From Bacteroidota bacterium (GTDB lineage: Bacteria > Bacteroidota > Ignavibacteria > Ignavibacteriales > Ignavibacteriaceae), in the NCBI GenBank assembly GCA_021824565.1, contig JAKAKL010000073.1, positions 25,996-89,995 on the forward strand: a DNA stretch of 64,000 nt, given 5' to 3'. The translations under genes and the position numbers were made by a program. A model generated the notes under the pieces. The model worked only from the letters and a program-made list of their open reading frames with translations. It did not search any database and was not told the DNA's origin. Position 1 is the first letter of the stretch, and every line of letters starts with the position of its first letter. Positions 44,277 through 53,885 of this stretch are shown in pieces.

Positions 44277-45050
44277 TTAGACAACTATCTCGCTTTTGTC
44301 TTCAATAAACCTGTGTGTTCGGGTTTCTTCAATTTCAAAAAGGAAATGCTCCTCGAAGCCTTGCAGAAGCGCCGCGGACAATTTATCATAATTTATTTCG
44401 TCAGATAAAATACTCATTATGTCGGTTGTCGTTTTATCTATTTCATTTTCAATAGAAGATATTTTTTCAGCGGAAAGATTTAAATATTTGACAACATTTT
44501 TATGATAACCTCCGCACAGGATTGAGCCGTGCTGAAGTATTGCATTTCCTAATTTTCTTTGAGCGCTGCCAACAAGTTTCTTGCTTTCAAATTTTAACTC
44601 ACCTTTTGCAGGGACGGCAAAACAGACAGCGCTTATTTCTTCTTTATAAAACTTTTGAAAGTCCGGCTGCGAACTTTCTAAGTTAACACCGGATAATCTT
44701 TCATCGTAAATCTGCAAGCCTTTTTTCAACGCAAGATTAATTTCATGATAAATATTTCTCGCAGACGTTTTTTCATCAATTGGATAAATTACAGAATAAG
44801 TTAATTCCTCAGAATGCAGAATAGCTCTTCCGCCGGTCGGTCTTTTTACAATATCTATTCCGTCCCGGTTTGCTTTAACAAAATTAATGGAATCAAAATC
44901 CTGATTAGCGCCAAGAGAGATGCAATACGGATTCCATCTGTATAATCTAAATGTACATTCGCCTTGTTTTGCATTTTGGGCGAGAGAAAAATCATAGTCC
45001 ATATTGATTTTTCCGGTTGATGCGCCTGTATTTAAGAAACGCCATTTCAT
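44277..45050 (-). CDS. LipM-like octanoyl/lipoyl protein transferase
   Basis: This 257-residue protein belongs to the BPL/LplA/LipB superfamily: VKRPTGGRAILHSEELTYSVI near 88, SKKLVGSAQRK near 175 and ILQHGSIL near 190. AVCFAVPAKGEL places a cysteine where LipM carries its catalytic Cys, which LplA lacks, so octanoyl transfer from ACP is favoured over free-lipoate ligation. It overlaps the lpxA end by four bases, so it is translationally coupled. Confidence 0.8.
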   Translation of the reverse strand: MKWRFLNTGASTGKINMDYDFSLAQNAKQGECTFRLYRWNPYCISLGANQDFDSINFVKANRDGIDIVKRPTGGRAILHSEELTYSVIYPIDEKTSARNIYHEINLALKKGLQIYDERLSGVNLESSQPDFQKFYKEEISAVCFAVPAKGELKFESKKLVGSAQRKLGNAILQHGSILCGGYHKNVVKYLNLSAEKISSIENEIDKTTTDIMSILSDEINYDKLSAALLQGFEEHFLFEIEETRTHRFIEDKSEIVV

Positions 45051-45823
45051 TTGCCTATTATCCCGCGTTTACTTTTTTCGAGAAACTCTAAAGTCTTTTG
45101 TACACAGACATTTTCAGGTAATTCTTCTTTAATAATTTTTTTCGCCTGCGAAATATTCAGCGAATTATCATATAAAAAATTATAAGCCTTTTTTAGAGCC
45201 GTTATATCATCGTTAGAAAAGCCTCTTCTTCTTAACCCGATAATATTTAAGCCGCTAAACTTCAATGGCTCGCCAGCGGTAAGAATAAAAGGAGGAACGT
45301 CCTGCGTTACTCTGAAGCCTCCTCCAACCATTGCATGCTGACCAACATTACAAAATTGATGCACTGGTGTCATACCGCCGATAATTACCCAATCTTCTAT
45401 AATTACATGTCCGGCAATTTGAACCCCGTTTGCAAGTATACAATTATCGCCTACAGTAGTATCGTGCGCAACATGAGAATAAGCCATCAGCAAACATTTC
45501 TTGCCGATACTAGAAAAGCCCGTTTCTTTTGTGCCTCGGTGAAGGGTTGCAAATTCATGAATAACAGTATCGTCGCCGACATAGAAAAATGATTCTTCAT
45601 TTCCAAATTTTAAATCCTGCGGCGTATGCGCAACTGAAGCAGACTGATGAATTTTAACTCTGTTCCCTATTCTTGCTCCGTTATAAATTACGGCATGCGG
45701 TCCTATGTAACAATCATCTCCTATTTCAACATCATTTTCGATGATAGCATAAGGAGATACAATAATGTTTGCGCCAAGTTTTGCTTTGCCGCTTACAATA
45801 GCTGATGGATGAATATTTGTCAT
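45047..45823 (-). CDS. lpxA: UDP-N-acetylglucosamine O-acyltransferase
   Basis: This 258-residue enzyme starts lipid A synthesis by adding a 3-hydroxyacyl chain to UDP-GlcNAc. It shows the left-handed beta-helix hexad pattern (IHPSAIVSGKAKLGANIIVSPYAIIENDVEIG), the active-site region LMAYSHVAHDTTVGDNCILANGVQIAGH (catalytic His) and the C-terminal helical part GLNIIGLRRRGFSNDDI. It follows lpxC-fabZ by 21 bases in the usual order. Confidence 0.96.
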   Translation of the reverse strand: MTNIHPSAIVSGKAKLGANIIVSPYAIIENDVEIGDDCYIGPHAVIYNGARIGNRVKIHQSASVAHTPQDLKFGNEESFFYVGDDTVIHEFATLHRGTKETGFSSIGKKCLLMAYSHVAHDTTVGDNCILANGVQIAGHVIIEDWVIIGGMTPVHQFCNVGQHAMVGGGFRVTQDVPPFILTAGEPLKFSGLNIIGLRRRGFSNDDITALKKAYNFLYDNSLNISQAKKIIKEELPENVCVQKTLEFLEKSKRGIIGK

Positions 45824-45844
45824 TTCAATATCAAGTTTTAAGAA

Positions 45845-47260
45845 CTAACTATTTCCGTTTTTTTGTTCCCTGTCTACTATGCCTGCCATAAATTCCGCCT
45901 CTGCAACAAGCAGTTCATTGACATAGGATTTCCCCGCCATCATAACAACCTTGCCCTTTTTATTTGTCATCGTTATTTCCATATAAAGCTGATCGCCTGG
46001 AACTACCGGCTTTCTAAACTTTGCATTATTTATTTGCATAAACATAACAAGTTTTCTTTCAGGGTCAGGAAAAGAATTGAGAAGAAGAACGCCGCCGGTC
46101 TGCGCCATTGCTTCTATTATTAAAACGCCTGGCATGACAGGCTGACCGGGAAAATGTCCTGCAAAGAATGGTTCATTTATGGAAACGGATTTTATGCCGA
46201 CAACTTTTTTATCCATTTCAAGATGAACAATTTTATCAACTAAAAGAAATGGATAGCGGTGAGGAAGAATTCTTTGAATTGCGTTAATGTCAAAGACAAC
46301 GCCTTCTTTTTTTACGAACTGATATTTCTTAACAAGTTTCTTCTGCTGATACAGCTTTCTAATCTGCTTGGCAAATTCGACATTAGCTTTATGACCCGGA
46401 CGGGCAGCTAATATCTGGGCTTTAATAGGCGCACCTATCAATGCAAGGTCGCCGATCAAATCCAATAATTTATGCCTGACCGGTTCGTTTCTAAATCGCA
46501 GTTCTTTGTTGTTTAAAATTCCATTTGTACCGATGGTTACTCTTTCTTTGATTCCAAGTTTGTTTCTTAAATTTTCAAGCTCGGCTTCGTTTGAATTGCT
46601 ATCCACTATCACTACTGCATTATCAATATCGCCGCCTTTGATTAACCCGAGATCGGCTAACTGTTCAACTTCACTTAAGAAACAAAAGGTCCTTGCCGGT
46701 GCAAACTCGGTAACAAATTCTTTTTCAAGATCGAACAAACCTGTATGCTGACTTCCTAATGCTGGATTTTGATAATCCACCATAACAGTTGCACGGTAAT
46801 TATCTAACGGAAGGGCGACAATATCAATTTGCTTTTCTTCGTTGTGGTAGGTTACTGTTTCATCAATAATTAAATAATCTTTGGGAGCTTCCTGCTGAAC
46901 AAAATCTGCTTTCAGAAGCTGCTCCACGTAAGGTATTGAACTGCCGTCGCCGACCGGCGGTTCTATGCCGTCTAGTTCAATTATTATATTATCAATTTGA
47001 AGCCCTACAATAGCGGCTAAAACGTGTTCTACGGTGTGAACTTTCGCTTCGCCTATTCCGAGTGTGGTACCGCGTGAGACATCGACGACATTGTCCGCAG
47101 TCGCGGGAATTTCAGGAGCGCCGCCTAAATCCACACGGACAAATTTAATTCCGTAATTCTCCGGCGCCGGCTTAAAAGTCATTGTACATGAAGTGCCGGT
47201 ATGCAATCCGATTCCAGACATTGAAACCGGTTTAGCTATCGTTCTTTGTGATTCTATCAT
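45845..47260 (-). CDS. Bifunctional LpxC-FabZ
   Basis: This 471-residue fusion joins LpxC (about 1-300; UDP-3-O-acyl-GlcNAc deacetylase, zinc site HTVEHVLAAI near 75, LLDLIGDLALIGAPIKAQILAARPGHKANVEF near 255) with FabZ (about 320-465; LPHRYPFLLVDKI, and GHFPGQPVMPGVLIIEAMAQ with the catalytic His and Glu). LpxC commits to lipid A and FabZ steers hydroxyacyl-ACP to fatty acids, so the fusion ties the two flows. Fusions of this kind are known in Bacteroidota and Chlorobi. Confidence 0.96.
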   Translation of the reverse strand: MIESQRTIAKPVSMSGIGLHTGTSCTMTFKPAPENYGIKFVRVDLGGAPEIPATADNVVDVSRGTTLGIGEAKVHTVEHVLAAIVGLQIDNIIIELDGIEPPVGDGSSIPYVEQLLKADFVQQEAPKDYLIIDETVTYHNEEKQIDIVALPLDNYRATVMVDYQNPALGSQHTGLFDLEKEFVTEFAPARTFCFLSEVEQLADLGLIKGGDIDNAVVIVDSNSNEAELENLRNKLGIKERVTIGTNGILNNKELRFRNEPVRHKLLDLIGDLALIGAPIKAQILAARPGHKANVEFAKQIRKLYQQKKLVKKYQFVKKEGVVFDINAIQRILPHRYPFLLVDKIVHLEMDKKVVGIKSVSINEPFFAGHFPGQPVMPGVLIIEAMAQTGGVLLLNSFPDPERKLVMFMQINNAKFRKPVVPGDQLYMEITMTNKKGKVVMMAGKSYVNELLVAEAEFMAGIVDREQKNGNS

Positions 47261-47371
47261 CTATAAAATCCGAATTTATTTTTTAATAAAATTTCAGCCA
47301 AATACATTTTCAAAATAGCAAGATGGGATTTGAAATACAATAAAATGATTTTTTGAAGTGAGCCGAATCTA

Positions 47372-48427
47372 TTAATTATTTTCTTTTAACTTTTTTATTT
47401 CTTCAGTTAAATTTTTTACCTGGTTCTCAAGCTGAGCAATACGGTCGACATAATCAGGAATATTACGGACGTGAGCTTCAAGCTTAAGAGCGTTCTTGGC
47501 TTCCTTTGCCGGTGAGCCAAAATATTGACCCGGTTTGGTAATTGATTTAGAAACACCGGACTGAGCCATAATAATTACATTGTCTGCAATCTCAATATGA
47601 CCGATCAACCCTACTTGTCCCGCCAAAATATTGCGGCTTCCAATTTTGGTACTTCCGGATATTCCGCTTTGTGCAGAAATAACAGTGTCCTCGCCGACGT
47701 AAACATTATGGGCAATCTGGACAAGGTTATCGATTTTAACGCCGCGTTTTATAATCGTCGCTCCAAGCGCTGCTCTATCAATTGCTACATTAGCACCAAG
47801 CTCAACGTCGTCTTCAATTATTACAATCCCGATCTGTGGAATTTTTTTATAGACACCTTTTTCATCCGTAAAAAAACCAAAGCCGTCTGAGCCGATAACA
47901 GTACCGGAGTGAACGATAACCCGCTTCCCGATTTTACATTTTTCGCGGATGCTTACATTTTGAAAGATTAGCGAGCCATCTCCAACTTCGACATCATTTA
48001 GAAGCACTGTGTTATGAAAAATCTTTACATTGTCACCAATTTTACACCCTTCTGAGATGACAACATTTTTTCCGACCGCACTGTTCTTTCCGATCTTTGC
48101 GGAAGGGTGAATGAATGCGGATCTGTCAATTCCTTCCAACTGAAATGAAGGCGACATATAATGAATTAAAATTTTGGAAAAAGCTTTGTTGGGATCTTTT
48201 ACTTCTATATAAGATAAATCATTTCTTAATTTATTAAAGCCCGGCTTTACAAGAATCGCAGATGCTTGCGTTGAAGCAAGGTATTTATCATAAGCCGGAA
48301 GATAAAGGAAGGTTAAATCGCCTTGTTGAGCTTCTTCTATCCTGGCGAGATTATTAATAACAAGATTTTTATCGCCTATTAAATTTCCGCCGACTAATTC
48401 GGCTGCTTCCGATAAGTTAAAGCTCAT
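47372..48427 (-). CDS. lpxD: UDP-3-O-acylglucosamine N-acyltransferase
   Basis: This 351-residue enzyme adds the second hydroxyacyl chain in lipid A synthesis. It has the N-terminal uridine-binding domain (ITFLYLPAYDKY type: QQGDLTFLYLPAYDKYLAS), a beta-helix of hexads (IHPSAKIGKNSAVGKNVVISEG), catalytic IAHNVYVGEDTVISAQSGISGS and a C-terminal coiled coil (VDRIAQLENQVKNLTEEIKKL). It follows ompH by 16 bases. Confidence 0.95.
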   Translation of the reverse strand: MSFNLSEAAELVGGNLIGDKNLVINNLARIEEAQQGDLTFLYLPAYDKYLASTQASAILVKPGFNKLRNDLSYIEVKDPNKAFSKILIHYMSPSFQLEGIDRSAFIHPSAKIGKNSAVGKNVVISEGCKIGDNVKIFHNTVLLNDVEVGDGSLIFQNVSIREKCKIGKRVIVHSGTVIGSDGFGFFTDEKGVYKKIPQIGIVIIEDDVELGANVAIDRAALGATIIKRGVKIDNLVQIAHNVYVGEDTVISAQSGISGSTKIGSRNILAGQVGLIGHIEIADNVIIMAQSGVSKSITKPGQYFGSPAKEAKNALKLEAHVRNIPDYVDRIAQLENQVKNLTEEIKKLKENN

Positions 48428-48443
48428 TGTCGATCTAAATTTC

Positions 48444-48971
48444 TTATTGTAATTTAAGTTTATCCATTACCTGCGAAGTAATATCATATTTATCTTTGGC
48501 AAAGAGAATCGTATTATCGGCGCTTCTGTCAAACACAAAGTCAAGATCATCTTCTTTAGCGACATCCTGAATTGCATTAAAGACTTTATTTTGTACGGGC
48601 TTCATTAGCTCATCCTGCTTTTGAAACAGCTCGCCGTTAGTTCCAAATTTTTTTGTGCGGTAGTCATTGATCTGTTGATCAAGCTTCGAGATTTCGGCTT
48701 CTAATTCAGTCCTGGTTTGTTCGGTCATAATTAATTTACGCCTGTCATAATCGTCTTGTTTAGCTTTCCTATCGGCTTCCATCTTGCTGAGTTCAGTCTG
48801 CCAGTCTCTAATCAGTCCATCCAGTTTTTGCCTTGCATCCTGCGCGTCGGGAATTTTGCTAAGTATAGTTTTTGTATCTACAAAGCCGACTTTTAATTGC
48901 CCAAAAGAAATTTTAGAAATAAATAAGAGGGAAAGAGCGACGAAAAATATAATTCGCGTTTTCATTTTCAA
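48444..48971 (-). CDS. Skp/OmpH-type periplasmic chaperone (copy 2)
   Basis: This 175-residue protein has a signal peptide (about 1-24) then LKVGFVDTKTILSKIPDAQDARQKLDGLIRDWQTELSKMEADRKAKQDDY, a long helical hairpin with heptads, and a C-terminal core IQDVAKEDDLDFVFDRSADNTILFAKD. Skp holds unfolded outer membrane proteins in a trimeric basket. It is about 150 bases after the first Skp gene and clearly its paralogue. Confidence 0.92.
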   Translation of the reverse strand: MKMKTRIIFFVALSLLFISKISFGQLKVGFVDTKTILSKIPDAQDARQKLDGLIRDWQTELSKMEADRKAKQDDYDRRKLIMTEQTRTELEAEISKLDQQINDYRTKKFGTNGELFQKQDELMKPVQNKVFNAIQDVAKEDDLDFVFDRSADNTILFAKDKYDITSQVMDKLKLQ

Positions 48972-49119
48972 CTCCGTATTTGATTGCCAAGAAAATAATT
49001 TACTAAGAGTATCAAACTAAAATAAAGTCCTCTTATTTGTTGATAACTTTTTTAATATTCATCCCGATTATTAAACCGGGATTAATTAATCTATTTTGAA
49101 TGTAAAGTTCTTCTAAAGT

Positions 49120-49647
49120 TTATTTAGTATCGGTTTTTAGTCTATCCAAAACTTTATAAGTAATATCGTAAGCAGGATCAGCGTAAAGCAAAACAACGTC
49201 TCCGGCTTTATCGAAAACGAACTTCATGCCCTCTTGTTTAGCGACGTCTTGAATAGCTTTATAAATTTTATTTTTTACAGGAGTAAAGATTTTATCCTGC
49301 ATTTTATAAATGTCGCCTGTACCCTGAGCAAACCTTTCTTTTTGATAGTCGAGAATAGAATTTTGCTGAGCAATTAATTTTTGCTGTGCAGCTTGCTTCT
49401 TGTCGTCCGGCATTGTGTTAGCCTGTTTCTGATAATCTTCAAGAGCTTGCTGATAATCTGCCTTCAAACTGTCCAAATGCGCCGACCATTGATTAGTAAT
49501 TGCATCGAGATCGCCTTGAGCTTTAATTGCTTCGGGGAGCTGATTCAAAATTAATTGTGAATCGACATAGCCGATTTTTTGAGTCTGCGCAAAAATAAAA
49601 TTGCTTCCGACTAAAAGTGCTGCTAATACTAAAAGATATTTTCTCAC
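49120..49647 (-). CDS. Skp/OmpH-type periplasmic chaperone (copy 1)
   Basis: This 175-residue protein starts at a GTG (49645-49647) with GAGG six bases upstream and a clean signal peptide (RKYLLVLAALLVGSNFIFAQ). A longer ATG reading from 49716 would overlap bamA and bury the signal, so it is not used. The mature part starts KIGYVDSQLILNQLPEAIKAQGDLD, with a helical hairpin and FVFDKAGDVVLLYADPAYDITY. It lies 32 bases after bamA. Confidence 0.92.
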   Translation of the reverse strand: MRKYLLVLAALLVGSNFIFAQTQKIGYVDSQLILNQLPEAIKAQGDLDAITNQWSAHLDSLKADYQQALEDYQKQANTMPDDKKQAAQQKLIAQQNSILDYQKERFAQGTGDIYKMQDKIFTPVKNKIYKAIQDVAKQEGMKFVFDKAGDVVLLYADPAYDITYKVLDRLKTDTK

Positions 49648-49679
49648 TATTTTACCTCTGATATATGTTAAATAAATAT

Positions 49680-52187
49680 TTAGAAACCTTTGCCAAATTG
49701 GAAATGGAACAACCACGCAGGATCTTTTCCATTCACTGCTTTTCTATCGAAGCCGTAGCCTAAGTCAAAACCAATCAGTCCGATAGGATTAATTAAAATT
49801 CTCGCGCCTACTCCGGCAGATCTGCGGAGGTTATATAAATCTGTCGAAAGAATATCGTCAAAAACATTACCGGCTTCAGCGAACGCCAGCAAATATAATG
49901 GAACCGGCTCTAAAGTAACAGCGAATCTTAACTCGGTTGTAAATCTTGTCATCACTCTTCCGCCGATAACATTACCGCTTGCATCCTGTGGTCCAATGGA
50001 TCTATCATCATAGCCGCGCAGCGGGGTCGTGGCAATTACCAGTCCATTGCCGCCCATATAGAATTTATCAAATGGATTAATTTTTAATTTAGTTGCATTA
50101 TCAAGTTCATGAAGATAGCCCATATCCGCCACTGAATATAAAACTATTCTATTTGTATTAAATAAGCTTTTATACCATTCGGCAGTAAAGGTCACTTTAT
50201 AATAATTAACATCGCCGGGAAGGAAAGGTCCGCCGGATAATTCGCCGTCTAAAACTACGGAAGATCCTCTTGACGGAAAGATTGGGTTGTCAATATCTTT
50301 TCTGGAGATAGTTGCACCAAGAGTATATTGATGTGTAATTCCTTCAACGTAAGTTCCCTGTCCATTAATTACATTATTATATTGATATCTAAACATGCCC
50401 TGGATATTAAAATAATCATCAGGCCACTTCAAACGTCTTCCGGCAGTAACTGTCGCGCCAGTTTGTGAAAGATCATAAATATAATTTTGCTGGGTGTCAA
50501 AAATATTAAAACCGAGAAGAGTAGGCGTATCCATGAGCCACGGTTCCGTAAAGCCGAGAGAAAAAGTTCTATAATAATTCCCGACCCCAAACTGCCAGTC
50601 AAAGCTTAAGATTTGACCGCCGCCTAAAGTAAAAGGATGGTCGAGGGCAAAGTTGGAAAGAGTAACACCGACAGAGCCGCTAAAACCAAAGCTGCCGCTG
50701 TATCCTACAGATGCATTTAAATAGTCACTTGATTTTTCAATAACATTAAAAGCTACGTTAACGGTACTGTCGTTTTGAAATGAAGTTCCGATACCATCGG
50801 GACCGTATAATTTTTCGGTATCAAAATATTTTAAATTGGCAAGCTGCTGAATGCTACGAAGCAAAAGTGCTTTATTAAAATAATCACCTGGGACAGTAAA
50901 CAATTCTCTCCTAATTACATTATCCTTTGTCTTGTCGTTGCCGGCAATGCTTACTTTGCCTATTCTAAATTGATTTTTTTCATCAAGCCGGATTGTAACG
51001 TCGATTGAATCGCCGGGGACTTTATTTTCGGTAGTCTCAAGATTAAAAGTAAGATAGCCGTCGTTTAGGTAAAGTGAAGAAACATCGGTTTGATCCTTAT
51101 TGCCTTTTAAGTTCTGTTCAAATTTTTCGTAATCAAACACGTCACCTTTTTTGAAATCTAATCTTTCGTTCAGAAGGCTTGTAGGAAAAATTGTATTGCC
51201 TTCCCAAACTATATTTCTTATTCTATATTGAGGACCTTCATACATCCTTATAATTATTTCTAAATCTTTTTTGTCATTATAATAGATGAGCGAATCAGAA
51301 AGTATTTGAGCATCGCGGTAACCGTTCTTTTTATAGTAATCGACAATTAATTTTTTATCAGATTCAAATTTCTTAGGATCGAATTTATTTCCTTCCCAAA
51401 ATTTCCACCAGACGGCTTCTTTAGTATCGTCCATTACGCCGCGGAGATCACTGCTGGAAAATGCTTTGTTGCCTTCGAATTCAATCTTCCTAACAACAAC
51501 TTTTTCATTCTCTTTTATTTTTATGACAAGAAGAACTCTATCTTTAATTTTATCAATCAGATTTATGTATGACTGATCATTAATATCATACTTAACTGTT
51601 TGTTCTTCGGAAAGATTTTTTTCGTTTCTCCAAATAACATCAATTGATTCTTTAGTAGTATCGGCGGTATAATAAACATAGTGCTCAATATTCACCTCAG
51701 CATTAAGATAACCGTCTTTTTCATAAAGCGAAAGAATATTCTGCTTAATTCTCATTTCTTCCTGAGGCTTTAGGATTTGTCCCCTAATCAAACTGATCTT
51801 TCCTTCAATGTCATTCGTACTTTCTTCATCATTCCCAATCAGCACAAGTTTCTCAAATCTAGGATATTCTTTTACTTTGATAACTAGAAAGACTCCGTCA
51901 GCGATTTGTTTATCAATAAGAATATCGACATCAGAAAAGATATTTAAAGACCAAAGCTGCTTAATAGCATTCATAGTTTGGTCGCCGGGGATTTGAATTT
52001 CATCGCCGATTTTTAATCCGCTGCTTGCAATAATCGTGGATGCATCCGCAGACTTATTTCCTTCAACAGAAATCCCTAATATTTTCAAGCTGGTACGTGT
52101 TTCTTGAGCATGAGTTAGTAATGGAAAAAGAAAAAATAAAATTAAAAAAAAGAAATTAAGCGATTTCTTTTGGGAGGTTAGCAGCAT
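49680..52187 (-). CDS. bamA: Outer membrane protein assembly factor BamA
   Basis: This 835-residue protein has a signal peptide (about 1-27), five POTRA domains (about 30-435; first LKILGISVEGNKSADASTI) and a 16-strand barrel with the lid-loop region LRGYDDRSIGP (VRGF-type motif) and an aromatic C-terminus (LFHFQFGKGF). BamA inserts barrel proteins into the outer membrane. Its ATG lies inside uppS (32-base overlap), so translation is coupled. Confidence 0.96.
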   Translation of the reverse strand: MLLTSQKKSLNFFFLILFFLFPLLTHAQETRTSLKILGISVEGNKSADASTIIASSGLKIGDEIQIPGDQTMNAIKQLWSLNIFSDVDILIDKQIADGVFLVIKVKEYPRFEKLVLIGNDEESTNDIEGKISLIRGQILKPQEEMRIKQNILSLYEKDGYLNAEVNIEHYVYYTADTTKESIDVIWRNEKNLSEEQTVKYDINDQSYINLIDKIKDRVLLVIKIKENEKVVVRKIEFEGNKAFSSSDLRGVMDDTKEAVWWKFWEGNKFDPKKFESDKKLIVDYYKKNGYRDAQILSDSLIYYNDKKDLEIIIRMYEGPQYRIRNIVWEGNTIFPTSLLNERLDFKKGDVFDYEKFEQNLKGNKDQTDVSSLYLNDGYLTFNLETTENKVPGDSIDVTIRLDEKNQFRIGKVSIAGNDKTKDNVIRRELFTVPGDYFNKALLLRSIQQLANLKYFDTEKLYGPDGIGTSFQNDSTVNVAFNVIEKSSDYLNASVGYSGSFGFSGSVGVTLSNFALDHPFTLGGGQILSFDWQFGVGNYYRTFSLGFTEPWLMDTPTLLGFNIFDTQQNYIYDLSQTGATVTAGRRLKWPDDYFNIQGMFRYQYNNVINGQGTYVEGITHQYTLGATISRKDIDNPIFPSRGSSVVLDGELSGGPFLPGDVNYYKVTFTAEWYKSLFNTNRIVLYSVADMGYLHELDNATKLKINPFDKFYMGGNGLVIATTPLRGYDDRSIGPQDASGNVIGGRVMTRFTTELRFAVTLEPVPLYLLAFAEAGNVFDDILSTDLYNLRRSAGVGARILINPIGLIGFDLGYGFDRKAVNGKDPAWLFHFQFGKGF

Positions 52188-52977
52188 TCTTTAAGCCTTT
52201 GTCATTCTTGATTAGTTGTTCACTTACTCTACCGAATCTTCGCTCTCTTGATTGAAAGCTTTTTATAGCTTCGTACAAATGTTTACGGCTAAAGTCAGGC
52301 CAATAAACATCTGAAATATAAAACTCGGTGTAGGCAATTTGCCATAATAAAAAATTACTGACCCTAAATTCGCCGCTGGTTCTTATAAGCAAATCCGGGT
52401 CGGGAATATTCTGGGTAGTTAAATACTTTGCGAAAAATTTTTCATCAATTTCTTCGGATTTTATTTTTCCTTCAGCTACAAGCTTTGATATATCTTTTAC
52501 GGCTTCCAGCAATTCCCATCTCCCGCTGTAGCTTAGTGCGAGGTTTAAAGTCATCCGGTTATTATTTTTAGTTTTTTCAATAGCTTCATGTAATTCTTTT
52601 TGAACTTCAACGGGCAGTGTTTTCACATTGCCGATTGTTGTGAGCCGAATATTATTTTTATCAAGCTCAATGCATCGATCCTTTACGCTTTTTAACAGCA
52701 ACCGCATCAAAGTTGAAACTTCATCTTTAGGTCTATTCCAATTTTCAGTGGAAAACGTAAACAGAGTAAGATATTTTACACCCACTTCGGCGCACGCCTC
52801 TGTAATTTCCTGAACGGTGTCTACGCCGCGTTTATGACCGGCAACGCGCGGAAGTCCTTTTTTTCTTGCCCACCGACCGTTACCATCCATTATTATGGCT
52901 ATATGAGCAGGTATTTCACCAGATCTTCTTAGCGTCTCTTGCTGTTTTCTGTCAGATTCTGATTGAGTCTTACCCAA
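52156..52977 (-). CDS. uppS: Isoprenyl (undecaprenyl) diphosphate synthase
   Basis: This 273-residue enzyme makes the cis-polyprenyl diphosphate carrier for wall and lipopolysaccharide synthesis. It has HIAIIMDGNGRWARKKGLPRVAGHKRGVD (25-53), TLFTFSTENWNRP near 73, NLALSYSGRWELLEA near 144 and PDLLIRTSGEFRVSNFLLWQIAYTEFY near 198, with the catalytic Asp in DGNGRW. It leads the operon uppS-bamA-skp-skp-lpxD-lpxC/fabZ-lpxA. A good promoter candidate lies upstream. Confidence 0.96.
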   Translation of the reverse strand: MGKTQSESDRKQQETLRRSGEIPAHIAIIMDGNGRWARKKGLPRVAGHKRGVDTVQEITEACAEVGVKYLTLFTFSTENWNRPKDEVSTLMRLLLKSVKDRCIELDKNNIRLTTIGNVKTLPVEVQKELHEAIEKTKNNNRMTLNLALSYSGRWELLEAVKDISKLVAEGKIKSEEIDEKFFAKYLTTQNIPDPDLLIRTSGEFRVSNFLLWQIAYTEFYISDVYWPDFSRKHLYEAIKSFQSRERRFGRVSEQLIKNDKGLKNAANLPKEIA

Positions 52978-53008
52978 ATTTATTCCTCAAAGTTGAAAAA
53001 AGCGTGTA

Positions 53009-53037
53009 AAATTAACCTTATGATCATTTAATGTCAA
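53009..53037 (-). promoter_or_regulatory. Promoter candidate of the uppS-bamA-lpx operon
   Basis: On the minus strand a perfect TTGACA (53037-53032), 17 bases and TAATTT (53014-53009) lie about 35 bases before uppS. The wider pattern CCTTGACATT...TTAATTTTACAC matches that before rplM. Confidence 0.55.
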
Positions 53038-53183
53038 GGTAAGTAAACTAAATGATTATTAGACACTTCAAAAATAAAAAAGTTATGCGAAATAAAATAT
53101 GAAATTGTTTTGGGAAATTTAAAAGGCAAAAAGAATTGGAATTGTATTTTAAAATGTCTTTTGTTTGATGGGAACTTAAAACT

Positions 53184-53612
53184 CTAAGAGAACAATATCT
53201 TTTGTTTCTCTTCTACAGAGGCTTTTTGAAATGAGCTTTTATCCTCGATTTGAAATACCCTTACACTTTTTCTGGCTTCAGGAGATAATAATTTTATTAA
53301 TGACTTAGCTCTATTATAGAACTCTGTTTTTACTCCCACAAACAAATAAACTTTCTTGTTAGTATATCTTGTTTGGCGTGTGGAGAGGTAAGTCAGCTTT
53401 TCAATCAAATCCGAATTTTTAAAATCGTTCTCAGACAATATCAATCCTATTGCATAATTATTTCTTTGCTTAGCAATAATATCAACCTCGAAGTTTCCGA
53501 TCTTTCCAGGGTCAGGCAGATAAGTTCCAAATTTCCGGCTGACCGTTAAATATCCTTGCTTCCAGAATTGATCAACAAGCTGATCTACTACTCTTCTTTT
53601 TAATTCAATCAT
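53184..53612 (-). CDS. Nuclease-fold-like protein downstream of lexA
   Basis: This 142-residue protein has a helical start (KRRVVDQLVDQFWKQGYLTVSRKFG) then PDPGKIGNFEVDIIAKQRNNYAIGLILSENDF, a layout like PD-(D/E)xK nuclease folds (E-V-D strand followed by a second strand). The E-x-K of the second strand reads GLIL here, so catalysis may be lost. A further strand KKVYLFVGVKTEFYNRAKSLIKLL supports a Rossmann-like core. It is third in the lexA operon, 18 bases after the WYL-like gene. Its function is unknown. Confidence 0.7.
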   Translation of the reverse strand: MIELKRRVVDQLVDQFWKQGYLTVSRKFGTYLPDPGKIGNFEVDIIAKQRNNYAIGLILSENDFKNSDLIEKLTYLSTRQTRYTNKKVYLFVGVKTEFYNRAKSLIKLLSPEARKSVRVFQIEDKSSFQKASVEEKQKILFS

Positions 53613-53630
53613 CAGTAGTTACCTTTTTGC

Positions 53631-53873
53631 TTAGTGCACAACAATTGGAATTATTGGAGAAAATTTTAGATGCCTAAGTATTTTTATGTTAGAAATCTTA
53701 TCGTACTCAAATTCTTTTATTTCATTTGAATTAAAAGTTCTGCCGTAAATTACTTTCTTTCCATTTCTTCCCTTTGAAATAAAATACGGATCAAGTAAAA
53801 TTTCACTCGTTCCATATAAAAATTTTATTCTATTGCGATTGCTTATAGCTGCTGAAAAAATTTCTGATTTCAT
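53631..53873 (-). CDS. Stand-alone WYL-like domain protein
   Basis: This 80-residue protein reads like a lone WYL domain: AAISNRNRIKFLYG (WYL strand 1), LLDPYFISKGRNGKKVIYGRTF (the P-x-I and W/V-Y-L-like strands) and IKEFEYDKISNIKIL (the F-x2-D-x-I end). WYL domains bind nucleic acid or nucleotide ligands and control DNA-damage and phage-defence operons. No helix-turn-helix is attached. It starts 12 bases after lexA, so it is probably SOS-controlled. Confidence 0.65.
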   Translation of the reverse strand: MKSEIFSAAISNRNRIKFLYGTSEILLDPYFISKGRNGKKVIYGRTFNSNEIKEFEYDKISNIKILRHLKFSPIIPIVVH

Positions 53874-53885
53874 AAATGCTCCTTA

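Noticed and set aside
49061..49082. ATCCCG/CGGGAT inverted repeat between the two Skp genes as terminator.
   Set aside because: On the minus strand it is followed by A-rich sequence, so no intrinsic terminator; the genes may still be co-transcribed.
49648..49716. Upstream ATG start for the first Skp gene.
   Set aside because: It would overlap bamA and place 23 residues before a good signal peptide; the GTG at 49647 has GAGG upstream.
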